From Variovorax paradoxus NBRC 15149 (GTDB lineage: Bacteria; Pseudomonadota; Gammaproteobacteria; Burkholderiales; Burkholderiaceae_C), in contig NZ_BCUT01000002.1 in the NCBI RefSeq assembly GCF_001591365.1, positions 868,001 through 932,000 of the forward strand: a stretch of 64,000 bases of DNA, given 5' to 3'. The notes under the pieces are model-generated. The model did no database searches and had not been told where the DNA came from. It saw nothing but the letters and a program-made list of their open reading frames with translations. This document shows, in pieces, positions 40,590 to 49,815 of this stretch. Made by a program: the position numbers and the translations under genes. Every line of letters begins with the position of its first letter. Within the stretch, counting starts at the first letter, position 1.

Positions 40590-41621
40590 TCAGCTGCTCT
40601 CCCGCACCACCAACTCGAACCCCAGGTCCACCGTGCGTTCGGCCACGGTCTCGGCGCGCATCAGCGCGAGCAGCATGCCGGCCGCGCGCTCGCCCATTTC
40701 CTTTCGCGGCGTGCGCACGGTGGTCAGCGGCGGCAGCATCTGGTCGCTGCCGCCCAGGTCGTTGAAGCCGGCGATCGCCACGCGCTGCGGCACGGGCACG
40801 CCGCTGCGCAGCGCGGCGAGCAGCGCGCCCTGGGCGAGGTCGTCGTTGCAGTAGAAGATGGCATCCACGTCCGGATGGCGCGCGAGCAGGTCCTCGAACT
40901 GGCGGCCGCCCAGCGCCATGGAGGTCGGGCCCGGCACCAGCAGTTCGAGCGCCGGGTCGTGGCAGCCGGCCTCGCGCAGCGCCTCGCGGTAGCCCTCCAG
41001 GCGCAGCAGCACGCGCGGGTCGAGCTGGCCGGCGGCATAGGCAATGCGCCGGCGGCCGCGCTGCAGCAGGTGCCGGGTGATGGCGCGGCCCGCGTCCCGC
41101 TGCGAAAAGCCCACGCTGTGGACGCCGGGCGCGGCCGAGGTTTCCATCATGTACACGCAGGGCGCATGGCTGCGCTCGAGCATCTGCGCGGCCGCGGCGC
41201 TGCGGTCGAAGCCCGTCAGCAGCAGGCCCGCCGGGCGCTGCGAGAGGTGGCTGCGCAGCAGCGCCTCTTCCTGCGCGGGGTCGTAGTGGGTCACGCCGAT
41301 GAGCGACTGATAGCCGTGCGGCGCGAGCGCGTCCTGCACCGCCTCGAGCAGTTCCACGAAGAGCTGGTTGGTCAGCGAGGGAATCAGCACCGCCACGTGG
41401 GAGCTGCGCGCCGAAGCCAGCGCGCGCGCCGCCACGTTGGGCACGTAGCCCAGCTGGTCGACCGCCGCCTGCACGCGGGCCTTCAGCTCGGGCGCCACGT
41501 TGCGCGCGCCCCGCAATGCGCGCGACACGGTGATCGGGCTCACGCCCGAGACGCGGGCCACGTCGTCCAGCGTGACGTGGCTCGAGGAACGGGGTCGGGG
41601 GCGGTCGGGGGCGTCGGCCAT
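40590..41621 (-). CDS. gntR: LacI-family repressor of gluconate genes
   Basis: A 343-residue LacI/GalR-type regulator: helix-turn-helix and hinge at residues 16-70 (VTLDDVARVSGVSPITVSRAL, VPNVAARALASARS), then a sugar-binding domain. It is divergent from the gluconate symporter and kinase genes, and the region between carries several AGCGCT-centred palindromes typical of LacI-family operators. It should block uptake and phosphorylation of gluconate until gluconate or a derivative binds. Role inferred from context. Confidence 0.86.
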   Translation of the reverse strand: MADAPDRPRPRSSSHVTLDDVARVSGVSPITVSRALRGARNVAPELKARVQAAVDQLGYVPNVAARALASARSSHVAVLIPSLTNQLFVELLEAVQDALAPHGYQSLIGVTHYDPAQEEALLRSHLSQRPAGLLLTGFDRSAAAAQMLERSHAPCVYMMETSAAPGVHSVGFSQRDAGRAITRHLLQRGRRRIAYAAGQLDPRVLLRLEGYREALREAGCHDPALELLVPGPTSMALGGRQFEDLLARHPDVDAIFYCNDDLAQGALLAALRSGVPVPQRVAIAGFNDLGGSDQMLPPLTTVRTPRKEMGERAAGMLLALMRAETVAERTVDLGFELVVRESS

Positions 41622-41658
41622 GGATCGAGGTCCTAAGGGTTAATACCAAGCTGAATTT

Positions 41659-41688
41659 GGACAGCGCTGTCCTAGGATAGCGCTGTCC
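41659..41688. promoter_or_regulatory. Tandem LacI-type operators
   Basis: GGACAGCGCTGTCC (41659-41672, perfect) and GGATAGCGCTGTCC (41675-41688, one mismatch) have centres 16 bases apart. They lie 38 bases upstream of the repressor start, probably for autoregulation and cooperative binding. Confidence 0.75.
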
Positions 41689-41749
41689 CAGCCTTGGGTG
41701 CTCCGTAAAAACCCGAGACACCCCAGCGCTGGCTTTTTTTGGATTGTGC

Positions 41750-41765
41750 GGGATAGCGCTATCCC
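41750..41765. promoter_or_regulatory. LacI-type operator before the symporter gene
   Basis: GGGATAGCGCTATCCC, a perfect 16-bp palindrome with the same AGCGCT core, 48 bases upstream of the symporter start. A further AGCGCT core (CCAGCGCTGG, 41723-41732) lies between it and the tandem pair. DNA looping between the two ends of the region is possible. Confidence 0.78.
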
Positions 41766-41813
41766 TGGCACCACCGGCCGCCCGTGGCGCGGCCGGATTC
41801 AGGAGACATACAC

Positions 41814-43166
41814 ATGTTCGGAATGAGCAAAGAGGTATTCCTGCTCGTCGACGCCCTGGTGGCGATCCTCGGGCTGATCCTTCTGATCACGCGTTGGCGC
41901 GTGCACCCCTTCATCGCGCTGACGCTGGCGGCGGGCTTCCTCGGCCTGACCTCGGGCATGCCGGTGGACCTGGTGATGAAGTCCTTCCAGGAGGGCTTCG
42001 GCGGCGTGCTGGGCTTCGTGGGCATCGTGCTGGGCCTGGGCACCATGCTGGGCAAGATGATGGCTGAATCGGGCGGCGCCGACCGCATTGCGCGCACGCT
42101 GATCGACGCCTTCGGCCGCGAGCGCGTGCACTGGGCGATGATGTTCGCGGCCTTCCTGGTGGGCATTCCGCTGTTCTTCGAGATCGGCTTCGTGCTGCTG
42201 ATCCCGCTGGTGTTCATCGTGGCGCGGCGCACCGGCGTCTCGCTGATCCGCATCGGCATTCCGCTGCTGGCCGGCCTGTCGGTGGTGCACGGCCTGGTGC
42301 CGCCGCATCCGGGGCCGCTGCTGGCCATCGGCGTGTTCGGCGCCGACATCGGCAAGACCATCTTCTACGGCCTCATCGTCGGCCTGCCCACCGCGATGAT
42401 CGCGGGGCCGATCTTCGGCAAGTTCATTTCCAAGTACGTGCCGGGCGAAGCCTCGCCCGAGCTGATGGAACAGCTGGCGCACGAACCCGAGGCGCGCGAG
42501 CTGCCCGGCTTCGGCATCACGCTGCTCACGGTGCTGCTGCCGGTGGGGCTGATGCTGCTGAAGACCTTCGCCGACGTGGCGCTCGACGACAAGAACGCGG
42601 TGCGCCACTGGATGGACTTCATCGGCCACCCGATCACCGCGCTGCTGGCAGCGCTGCTGCTGTCGCTCTACACCTTCGGCACTGCGCGCGGCTTCACTGC
42701 CAGGCAGATCATGAAGTTCGTCGACGACAGCCTGGCGCCCACCGCGGCCATCGTGCTGATCATCGGCGCGGGCGGCGGCTTCAAGCAGATGCTGGTGGCG
42801 AGCGGCGTGGGCAACGCGATCGGGCAGATGGCGCTGCATGCGCAGGTCTCGCCGATCCTGCTCGCCTGGCTGGTGGCGGGGCTGATCCGCATCGCCACCG
42901 GCTCGGCCACGGTTGCCACCATCACGGGCGCGGGCATCGTCGCGCCGCTTGCCACCATGGTGCCGGGCGTGAACCGCGAGCTGCTGGTGCTGGCCACGGG
43001 CGCGGGTTCGCTGATCCTCTCGCACGTCAACGACGCGGGCTTCTGGCTGGTCAAGCAATACTTCAACATGACGGTGGCCGAGACCTTCAAGACCTGGACC
43101 GTGATGGAAACGCTGATCTCGGTCGTGGCCATCGTGTTCATCATGCTGCTCGGCATGGTCGTGTAA
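41814..43166 (+). CDS. gntP: Gluconate:H+ symporter, GntP family
   Basis: A 450-residue inner-membrane symporter with about 12-14 hydrophobic segments. GntP-family landmarks are GTMLGKMMAESGGADRIA, HGLVPPHPGPL, IGAGGGFKQML and the C-terminal LSHVNDAGFWLVKQYF. It brings in gluconate with protons. AGGAGA lies seven bases before the ATG at 41814. The kinase gene follows 15 bases later, and the promoter carries repressor operators. Confidence 0.93.
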   Translation: MFGMSKEVFLLVDALVAILGLILLITRWRVHPFIALTLAAGFLGLTSGMPVDLVMKSFQEGFGGVLGFVGIVLGLGTMLGKMMAESGGADRIARTLIDAFGRERVHWAMMFAAFLVGIPLFFEIGFVLLIPLVFIVARRTGVSLIRIGIPLLAGLSVVHGLVPPHPGPLLAIGVFGADIGKTIFYGLIVGLPTAMIAGPIFGKFISKYVPGEASPELMEQLAHEPEARELPGFGITLLTVLLPVGLMLLKTFADVALDDKNAVRHWMDFIGHPITALLAALLLSLYTFGTARGFTARQIMKFVDDSLAPTAAIVLIIGAGGGFKQMLVASGVGNAIGQMALHAQVSPILLAWLVAGLIRIATGSATVATITGAGIVAPLATMVPGVNRELLVLATGAGSLILSHVNDAGFWLVKQYFNMTVAETFKTWTVMETLISVVAIVFIMLLGMVV

Positions 43167-43181
43167 GCCAAGGAGACAAGC

Positions 43182-44741
43182 ATGGGCCGCATCGTCATTG
43201 GGGTCGACATCGGAACCACCAGCACCAAGGCGGTGGCCTTCACGCCGGCCGGGCGCGTGCTGGCGCACGACGCGGTCGAGTACCCGCTGCTGCAGCCCGA
43301 GGCCGCGGCCGCCGAGCAGGACCCGGAGCAGATCTTCCAGGCCGTGCTCGCGGCCATCGCCGGCTGCGTGAAGCAGAGCAAGGCCGCGCCCGCCGACGTG
43401 CTCGCGGTGTCCTTCAGCGCGGCAATGCACAGCCTGATCCTGGTCGATGCCGCGGGCGCGCCGCTCACGCGCAGCATCACCTGGGCCGACCACCGCGCCT
43501 CGGCCTGGGCCGTGCGCATCCGCGACGAGTGGGACGGCCTGGCAATCTACCGCCGCACCGGCACGCCGATCCATCCGATGTCGCCGCTGGCCAAGCTGGT
43601 GTGGCTGCGCCACGAGCGCGCCGAGCTCTTCGCACGGGCCGCGCGCTTTGTCGGCATCAAGGAGTACGTGTTCTTCCGGCTCTTCGGCCAGTGGCAGGTC
43701 GACCATTCGATCGCCTCGGCCACAGGCCTGTTCGACATCGAGCGGCTCGACTGGGACGCGGGCGCGCTCGCGCTGGCCGGCGTGCGCGCCGAGCAGCTGC
43801 CGCGCCCGGTGCCGACCACCTGGCACATCGAGGGCCTGGCGGCGGACACCGCGGCGCAGCTGGGCCTGGCGCGCGACACGCCGTTCGTGATCGGCGCCAA
43901 CGACGGCGTGCTCTCCAACCTTGGCGTGAACGCGATGGCGCCCGGCGAAGTGGCCGTGACCATCGGCACCAGCGGCGCGATGCGCACCGTGGTCGACCAT
44001 CCGATGACCGATCCAGAGGGCCGCACCTTCTGCTACGCGCTGGCCGAGCGGCGCTGGGTGGTGGGCGGGCCGGTGAACAACGGCGGCATCATCCTGCGCT
44101 GGGTGCGCGACGAGTTCGCCTCGGCCGAGGCCGAGACCGCCAAGCGCCTGGGCATCGACACCTACGAGGTGCTCACGCGCATCGCCGAGCGCGTCTCGGC
44201 GGGCTCCGAAGGGCTGGTGTTCCACCCCTTCCTGACCGGCGAACGCGCGCCCTACTGGAACGCCGATCTGCGCGGCTCCTTCTTCGGGCTGGGCATCCAC
44301 CACCGCAAGGAGCACATGATCCGCGCGGTGCTCGAGGGCGTGATCTTCAACCTGCACAGCATCCTGCCGGCGGTCGAGTCGATCGCGGGCCCGAGCGCCC
44401 GCATCAAGGCCACCGGCGGCTTCGCGCGCTCGGGCATGTGGCGCCAGATGATGGCCGACGTGTTCGACCGCGAAGTGGTGGTGCCTGAAAGCTTCGAGAG
44501 CTCCTGCCTCGGCGCCGCAGTGCTCGGGCTCTATGCGCTGGGCCATGTCGATTCGCTGGACGTGGTCGCGGGCATGGTCGGCGCGACCCACCGCCACACG
44601 CCCAACGCCAAGAACGTTGCGCTCTATCGGCAGCTGCTGCCGGTGTTCCTCTCGCTGCCGCACAAGCTTGGCGAGGAATACCGGCTGCTTGCCGCGTTCC
44701 AGCAGCAGACGGCGGTGCCGCCGCCGGTGCGCAAAAGCTGA
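43182..44741 (+). CDS. gntK: Gluconokinase, FGGY family
   Basis: A 519-residue sugar kinase of the FGGY family, gluconate branch. GVDIGTTSTKAVAF (phosphate loop), FSAAMHSLILVD, ITWADHRASAW, GANDGVLSNLGV with the catalytic Asp, TIGTSGAMR and KATGGFARSGMWRQMMADVF are all visible. It makes 6-phosphogluconate from gluconate and ATP in the cytoplasm. The enzyme is longer than the small P-loop gluconokinase of enteric bacteria and unrelated to it. Operonic with the symporter. Confidence 0.92.
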   Translation: MGRIVIGVDIGTTSTKAVAFTPAGRVLAHDAVEYPLLQPEAAAAEQDPEQIFQAVLAAIAGCVKQSKAAPADVLAVSFSAAMHSLILVDAAGAPLTRSITWADHRASAWAVRIRDEWDGLAIYRRTGTPIHPMSPLAKLVWLRHERAELFARAARFVGIKEYVFFRLFGQWQVDHSIASATGLFDIERLDWDAGALALAGVRAEQLPRPVPTTWHIEGLAADTAAQLGLARDTPFVIGANDGVLSNLGVNAMAPGEVAVTIGTSGAMRTVVDHPMTDPEGRTFCYALAERRWVVGGPVNNGGIILRWVRDEFASAEAETAKRLGIDTYEVLTRIAERVSAGSEGLVFHPFLTGERAPYWNADLRGSFFGLGIHHRKEHMIRAVLEGVIFNLHSILPAVESIAGPSARIKATGGFARSGMWRQMMADVFDREVVVPESFESSCLGAAVLGLYALGHVDSLDVVAGMVGATHRHTPNAKNVALYRQLLPVFLSLPHKLGEEYRLLAAFQQQTAVPPPVRKS

Positions 44742-44780
44742 CGGCGCGCTTCGCTGCGGCCCCTTTCTGGAGACCTGGCT

Positions 44781-45704
44781 TTGCTGAACACCACGCCGCA
44801 GGCCTTTGCTTCCCGGCAGGCCTTTGCCTCCCAGCAGGCCCTTGCCTCCCCGCAGGTGTTCGATGCCTGCGCCACGGTCCACTGCGAAGGCGCCTCTGCA
44901 GCTTCGCCGCGAGAGAGCCATCCGCGCTGCCTGCATGAACACGAGCTGCACCTGATCGGCGCACGGCCCGCGCGCCTGCGCATCGGCGCGGGCGCGGACC
45001 AGGAGACGCACAGCTTCGCACCCGGCACCGTCGTGCTGCTCGGGCCCAGGCTGCCGCACAGCCTCGCGTTCGAGCACCGCGCGCCGCCGGGCGGCAGCGC
45101 AGGCGAACTGGTGCTGCGCTTCAGCGACGAGCTGCTGCGCCGCGGCATGGCGCTTTTTCCGGAGCTCGGCGATGCCGGCCCGCTGCTGGCGCGCGCGCGC
45201 CAGGGCGTGCAGTTCGTCGGCCTGGGCGCGGACACGCTCGCGCGCCTGCGCCGCATCGAGACGCTGCGCGGGCTTGCGCGTTTCTCCGAATTCATCGCGC
45301 TGCTGAACGAGCTCGCACAATGGCGCGACTACCGGCTGCTTGCCGATGTCTTCCTTGCCGATGCCGGCTTCGACGAGGACGGCCGCGCGCTGCGCATCCA
45401 CAAGGCGATCGACTACATCCGCGACAACTACGCCGAGGCGCTGTCGCTGGCCGAGGTCGGCGCGATCGCGGGCATGCGCGAGAACGCCTTCTCGCGCAGC
45501 TTCCGCCGCGCCACCGGCCAGACCTTCACCGACTTCGTCAACGGCCTGCGCGTGGCGAGGGCCTGCCGCCTGCTGGCCTCGACGCGCCAGCAGGTGAGCA
45601 GCATCTGCTACGAGGTGGGGTTCAACAACATCTCGAATTTCAACCGGCACTTCCGCCGGATCCAGGGCATGACGCCGGGCGAATTCCGCGGCCGCCGGAT
45701 GTGA
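44781..45704 (+). CDS. AraC-family regulator with N-terminal six-residue repeats
   Basis: A 307-residue regulator with a cupin-like sensor half (HEHELHLIGA, GTVVLLGPRLPHSLAFEH) and a C-terminal double helix-turn-helix at about residues 205-300 (ALSLAEVGAIAGMRENAFSR; VSSICYEVGFNNISNFNRHFRR). The start is TTG at 44781 with GGAG nine bases before it. The first 30 residues are a tandem repeat (QAFASR-QAFASQ-QALASP) from an 18-base DNA repeat. It follows gluconokinase by 39 bases on the same strand, so it may be cotranscribed with the gluconate genes or control the Bug cluster downstream. Target unknown. Confidence 0.83.
   Translation: MLNTTPQAFASRQAFASQQALASPQVFDACATVHCEGASAASPRESHPRCLHEHELHLIGARPARLRIGAGADQETHSFAPGTVVLLGPRLPHSLAFEHRAPPGGSAGELVLRFSDELLRRGMALFPELGDAGPLLARARQGVQFVGLGADTLARLRRIETLRGLARFSEFIALLNELAQWRDYRLLADVFLADAGFDEDGRALRIHKAIDYIRDNYAEALSLAEVGAIAGMRENAFSRSFRRATGQTFTDFVNGLRVARACRLLASTRQQVSSICYEVGFNNISNFNRHFRRIQGMTPGEFRGRRM
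44799..44852 (+). repeat. Three 18-base tandem repeats in the AraC gene
   Basis: CAGGCCTTTGCTTCCCGG and two near copies in direct tandem, then a partial fourth (CAGGTGTT). In frame, so copy-number change would alter only the length of the N-terminal tail. Confidence 0.8.
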
Positions 45705-45871
45705 ACGCTGGCCGGGCTGGCGCCGGCAGAGTTCTCTCGAATTCCACGCAATGGAAATGTGGGGATGCGCGGCAGAGCCCGCATCCCTAAGCTTGGACCC
45801 GTCGATGAGAAGAGCCGCAGCGCCGCCCTCGATGCCTGCTTTCTCACATTCCCTTTCGACGGAGACAAACG

Positions 45872-46870
45872 ATGCTGAACCCCATGACGCTGGCACGCGC
45901 CAGGCATGCCATCCTTCTTACGCTGGCCTGCGCGGTCGGCGGCCTCGTCGCGGTGCCGGCGCGCGCGGCCTTTCCCGACAAGCCGATCAAGCTCGTGGTG
46001 CCGTTCGCACCCGGCGGCGGCACCGACCTCGTGGCCCGCACCATGGCCATCACGATGGGACAGGAACTGGGGCAGCCCGTGATCATCGACAACAAGCCCG
46101 GCGCGGGCACGATCATCGGCACGGACGCCGTGGCCAAGAGCGCCCCCGATGGCTACACGATGGTGATGGCCACGGTGGCGCACGTCGTGAACCCGAGCCT
46201 GCAGCCCAAGCTCCCGTACAACCATGACAAGGCCTTTGCGCCGGTCATGCTGGTGGGCATTTCGCCGAACGTGCTGGTGGTTCGCGCGGACAGCCCGCTC
46301 AAGTCGGTGAAGGACCTGATCGATGCGGCCAGGGCCCAGCCAGGCAAGCTGTCCTTCGCGTCGCAGGGCGCGGGCACCTCGGCCCACCTGGCCGGCGAGC
46401 TCTTCAAGAACCTGACCAAGACCGACATCACGCACATCCCCTACCGCGGTGCCGGCCCCGCCATCACCGACCTGCTGGGCGGACAGGTCGACGTGATGTT
46501 CGCGACGGCCGCGGCGGTGGGCAGCTTCGTCGAGAGCGGCAAGCTGCGCGCGCTGGCCGTGACCACCGCCACGCGCTCCACGGCCCACGCGCTCGCGAAG
46601 GTGCCGACGATCGCGGAGAGCGGCGTGCCGGGCTACGTTGCCGACAGCTGGTATGGCCTGTACGCGCCCGCCGGCACCCCGGCCGACGTGATTGCGCGCC
46701 TGAATGCCGCAGCGAAGAAGGCCGTGCAGACGGAGGCCTTCCGCAAGCGGGTGGAGTCCGAGGGCTTGGTCATCAACGGCGGCTCGCCGCAGGACTTCGA
46801 CAAGTACGCCAAGGGCGAGGAAGCGCGCTGGCGCAAGGTGGTCAAGGAAAACAACATCACGGCCGAATGA
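45872..46870 (+). CDS. Bug-family (TctC-like) periplasmic solute receptor
   Basis: A 332-residue receptor with a signal peptide ending PARA-AF and motifs IKLVVPFAPGGGTDLVAR, IDNKPGAGTIIG, the SAPDG loop, IPYRGAGPAITDLLGGQVDVMF and SGVPGYVADSWYGL. It heads a four-gene catabolic operon (enoyl-CoA hydratase, ADP-forming acyl-CoA synthetase, MmgE/PrpD) with gaps of 13, -4 and 32 bases. It therefore probably captures the carboxylic acid those enzymes degrade. No membrane subunits nearby. Confidence 0.9.
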   Translation: MLNPMTLARARHAILLTLACAVGGLVAVPARAAFPDKPIKLVVPFAPGGGTDLVARTMAITMGQELGQPVIIDNKPGAGTIIGTDAVAKSAPDGYTMVMATVAHVVNPSLQPKLPYNHDKAFAPVMLVGISPNVLVVRADSPLKSVKDLIDAARAQPGKLSFASQGAGTSAHLAGELFKNLTKTDITHIPYRGAGPAITDLLGGQVDVMFATAAAVGSFVESGKLRALAVTTATRSTAHALAKVPTIAESGVPGYVADSWYGLYAPAGTPADVIARLNAAAKKAVQTEAFRKRVESEGLVINGGSPQDFDKYAKGEEARWRKVVKENNITAE

Positions 46871-46883
46871 ACGGAGAAATCGA

Positions 46884-47690
46884 ATGAGTAGCAGCAGCCT
46901 GATCGAACTGGAAACCGCGGACGGCATCGCCACCCTGTGGCTGAACCGCCCCGAAAAGCGCAACGCGATGAGCGACGACATGCGCACCGAATTCATCGCC
47001 GCGCTGGAGCACGTGGCCAACGACAAGGCGATCCGCGCCCTGGTGCTCACCGGCCGCGGCAAGGGCTTCTGCGCCGGCGGCGATGTCGCCGGCATGGAAC
47101 GGCGGATGCAGGCGCCCGCAGGCGAGGTCGGCTTCAACGGCTGGAGCCGCCAGCAGCGCGTGCACCACACCCAATCGCTGCTGCACACCATGCCCAAGCC
47201 GACGATTGCCGCGGTCAACGGCGCCGCCTCGGGCCTGGGCGCCGACACGGCGCTGGCCTGCGACTTCATCATCGCTTCGGATGCGGCGAGCTTCACCTGG
47301 TCCTACATCCATCGCGGCATCGTGCCCGATGGCGGCGGCATGTACTTCCTGCCGCGCCGGGTCGGGCTCTCCAAAGCCAAGGAGCTGATCTTCAGCGGCC
47401 GCAAGGTCGAGCTCGACGAGGCCCTGCGCCTGGGCATCGCCGATCGCCAGTCGGATGCCCAGAGCCTGGTGGCCGATGCGCAGCGCTGGGCGGCCGAGAT
47501 GAGCCAGGGTTCGGCCACCGCATTGGCGCTTGGCAAGACGATCCTCAACCAGAGCTTCGAGCTGTCCGCGCACCAGGTGTTCGCCCAAGGCAGCCAGGCG
47601 CAGGGCATCTGCTACACCAGCACCGAGCATCGCGAGTCGGTGATGGCCTTCCTGGCCAAGAGCAGCGCGAAGAACGGGACGACGAAATGA
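46884..47690 (+). CDS. Enoyl-CoA hydratase/isomerase family protein
   Basis: A 268-residue crotonase-fold protein. The first oxyanion segment is GKGFCAGGDVAGM and the second NGAASGLGADTALACDF; IHRGIVPDGGGMYFLPRRVG holds the usual position of the second catalytic acid, with Asp-Gly-Gly in place of the common Glu-Xaa-Gly. The reaction on its CoA thioester could be hydration, isomerisation or cleavage. It overlaps the following acyl-CoA synthetase gene (ATGA), so the two act in one pathway: activation, then conversion of the acyl-CoA. Confidence 0.88.
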   Translation: MSSSSLIELETADGIATLWLNRPEKRNAMSDDMRTEFIAALEHVANDKAIRALVLTGRGKGFCAGGDVAGMERRMQAPAGEVGFNGWSRQQRVHHTQSLLHTMPKPTIAAVNGAASGLGADTALACDFIIASDAASFTWSYIHRGIVPDGGGMYFLPRRVGLSKAKELIFSGRKVELDEALRLGIADRQSDAQSLVADAQRWAAEMSQGSATALALGKTILNQSFELSAHQVFAQGSQAQGICYTSTEHRESVMAFLAKSSAKNGTTK

Positions 47691-49783
47691 CCGAACTGAA
47701 CGCCATCGCCAGGCTGCTCAAGCCGCGCAGCGTCGCCGTGATCGGCGCTTCGGCCGATGCGGCCAAGACGGCCGGCCGGCCCGTGGCCTACTTGCGCAAG
47801 CACGGATTCACGGGCGAGATCTATCCGGTCAATCCGCGTGTCGATGCCATCGGCGGCCTGGCCTGCTATCCGGACATCGCCTCGATCCCCGGCACGCCCG
47901 ACGTGGGCATCGTGCTGCTGGGCGCCGAGCGCGCGCACCAGGCCGTGCGCGAACTCGCGGCCAAGGGAACGGCCGCGGCGATCGTGCTCGCGAGCGGCTA
48001 CACCGAAACCGGCGAGGAAGGCGCGCGCCGCCAGCAGCAGCTCATCGAGGCGGCCGGTGGCATGCGCATCCTCGGCCCCAACACGATCGGGCTCGTCAAC
48101 CTGAGCGACAACATCGTGCTCTCCGCCAGCGGCGCGCTCGAGATGGAACACTTTCCGGTCGGCGGGATCGGCGTGGTCTCGCAGAGCGGGGGCATCCTCG
48201 GTGCGCTGCTTTCGCGCGCAGCGGCGCGCGGCATCGGCCTGTCGAAGCTGATCTCGACCAGCAACGAAGTGGACCTGGACCTGGCGGATTTCGTCGACCA
48301 CCTGGCCGACGATGCCGACACCAAGGTCATCGCCCTCTATGTGGAGAGCGTGCGCAACCCGGAGAAGTTTCGTGCCGCTGCGCTGAAGGCCGCGCGCGCC
48401 GGAAAGCCGGTTGTCGCGTTCAAGATCGGCCGCTCCGAAGCGGGCGCGAAGGCCGCCGTGTCGCACACCGGTGCACTGGCGGGCGCCGACCGCATGTACG
48501 ACGCGCTGTTCAGGCAGGTCGGCGTGATCCGCGCGCAGACCTTCGGCGACCTGCTCGACATTCCCGTCGCGTTGGCCACGGGCCGCAAGCTGCGCGGCAA
48601 GCGCGTGGCCATCCTGACCTCGACCGGCGGCGCCGGAACGCTGGTGTCGGACGACCTGGGCATGCAGGGCTTCGAGACGCCGGCGCCGGATGCCGCAACG
48701 GCGCAGGCCTTGCGCGCGCTGCAAAGCGGCGATCACGCGGTGCTCGACCGCAACCCCATCGACGTGACCCTGGCCGGCCTGCAGCCGGACCTGCTGCGCG
48801 GCGCCATCGACATCCTGCTCGAGAGCCCCAGCTACGACGCGCTGGCGATCATCGTCGGCTCGTCCAGCCTGGCCATGCCGGAGCTCATGGCCGGCGCCAT
48901 CCAGGACTGCCTGCCCCGCTCGGACAAGCCGGTGATCGCCTACGTGAGCCCGCATGCGCCCGAAGTCGCGGCGCTTCTCACGCAGCGCGGTGTGCCCGCC
49001 TTTGCCGCGGCCGAAAGCTGCACCAGCGCGCTCGCCGCCATGCTGAATGGCGGCCGCTGGCAGGAGCCCAAGCCGTCCAGCGCGCCTGCCGCCGCCGTGC
49101 CCATCGACGACCTGCCGGCCGGCTCCCTCGATGAAGCGCAGGCCAAGCAGCTGTTCACCCGCTTCGGCGTACCGTGCGCGCGCGAGATGGTGGTGGCCAC
49201 GCCGGCCGAGGCCGAAGCCGCGGCGCGCGAACTGGGCGGCCGCGTCGTGCTCAAGATCCTGTCGGCCGAGATCACGCACAAGAGCGATGTCGGCGGCGTC
49301 GCGGTGAACCTGTCGGCCGAGACGGTGGGCGCGCGCCTGCAGGCGATGGCCGCCGAAGTCGAGAGCAAGGCCGGCGTGGGGCCCCGGCGCTTCCTGGTGC
49401 AGGAAATGGTGGGCGGCGGCACCGAGCTGATCCTGGGCATGCACCGCGACCCGCTGGGCACCGCCATCCTGCTGGGCATGGGCGGCATCACTGCCGAACT
49501 ATTAAAGGACACCACGATGCGGCTGCTGCCGCTCCAGGGCGGCCTGAGCCGCGAGGATGCGCTCTCCATGGCGCGCGAGCTCAAGACCTGGCCCTTGCTC
49601 GATGGCTTCCGCGGCCGGCCCAAGGCCGATGTGAAGGCGCTGGTCGATGCCATCGTCGCCTTCTCGGACATGGCGGCGCGGCTCGGCGAGCGTTTGCTCG
49701 AAGCCGAGATCAACCCGGTCTTCGTGCTGCCGGAAGGGCAGGGCGTGCGCGCGGCCGATGGCGTGGTCGTGCTGGCCGGTTGA
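47687..49783 (+). CDS. ADP-forming acyl-CoA synthetase (fused subunits)
   Basis: A 698-residue NDP-forming acyl-CoA synthetase with the alpha part first: CoA-binding Rossmann domain (LLKPRSVAVIGAS), succinyl-CoA-ligase-like domain with phospho-acceptor His260 in AAVSHTGALAG, then an ATP-grasp beta part (GRVVLKILSAEITHKSDVGGVAVNL, VQEMVGGGTELILGMHRDP, EINPVFVLPEGQG). It joins an organic acid to CoA with ATP or GTP. Operon position between the enoyl-CoA hydratase and the MmgE/PrpD gene suggests it activates the acid bound by the Bug receptor. Exact acid unknown. Confidence 0.92.
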   Translation: MTELNAIARLLKPRSVAVIGASADAAKTAGRPVAYLRKHGFTGEIYPVNPRVDAIGGLACYPDIASIPGTPDVGIVLLGAERAHQAVRELAAKGTAAAIVLASGYTETGEEGARRQQQLIEAAGGMRILGPNTIGLVNLSDNIVLSASGALEMEHFPVGGIGVVSQSGGILGALLSRAAARGIGLSKLISTSNEVDLDLADFVDHLADDADTKVIALYVESVRNPEKFRAAALKAARAGKPVVAFKIGRSEAGAKAAVSHTGALAGADRMYDALFRQVGVIRAQTFGDLLDIPVALATGRKLRGKRVAILTSTGGAGTLVSDDLGMQGFETPAPDAATAQALRALQSGDHAVLDRNPIDVTLAGLQPDLLRGAIDILLESPSYDALAIIVGSSSLAMPELMAGAIQDCLPRSDKPVIAYVSPHAPEVAALLTQRGVPAFAAAESCTSALAAMLNGGRWQEPKPSSAPAAAVPIDDLPAGSLDEAQAKQLFTRFGVPCAREMVVATPAEAEAAARELGGRVVLKILSAEITHKSDVGGVAVNLSAETVGARLQAMAAEVESKAGVGPRRFLVQEMVGGGTELILGMHRDPLGTAILLGMGGITAELLKDTTMRLLPLQGGLSREDALSMARELKTWPLLDGFRGRPKADVKALVDAIVAFSDMAARLGERLLEAEINPVFVLPEGQGVRAADGVVVLAG

Positions 49784-49815
49784 GCGAGGCCGGGCCATCC
49801 CCCGGAGCCATCCAG

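Noticed and set aside
41723..41740. CCAGCGCTGG followed by seven T, as a terminator
   Set aside because: The stem would be only 3-4 bp around a four-base loop and no gene ends here; it fits better as another AGCGCT operator core.
41799..45896. 1365-codon open frame antisense to the gluconate and AraC genes
   Set aside because: Same codon-bias artefact; His/Arg/Gln-rich sequence across four well-supported plus-strand genes.
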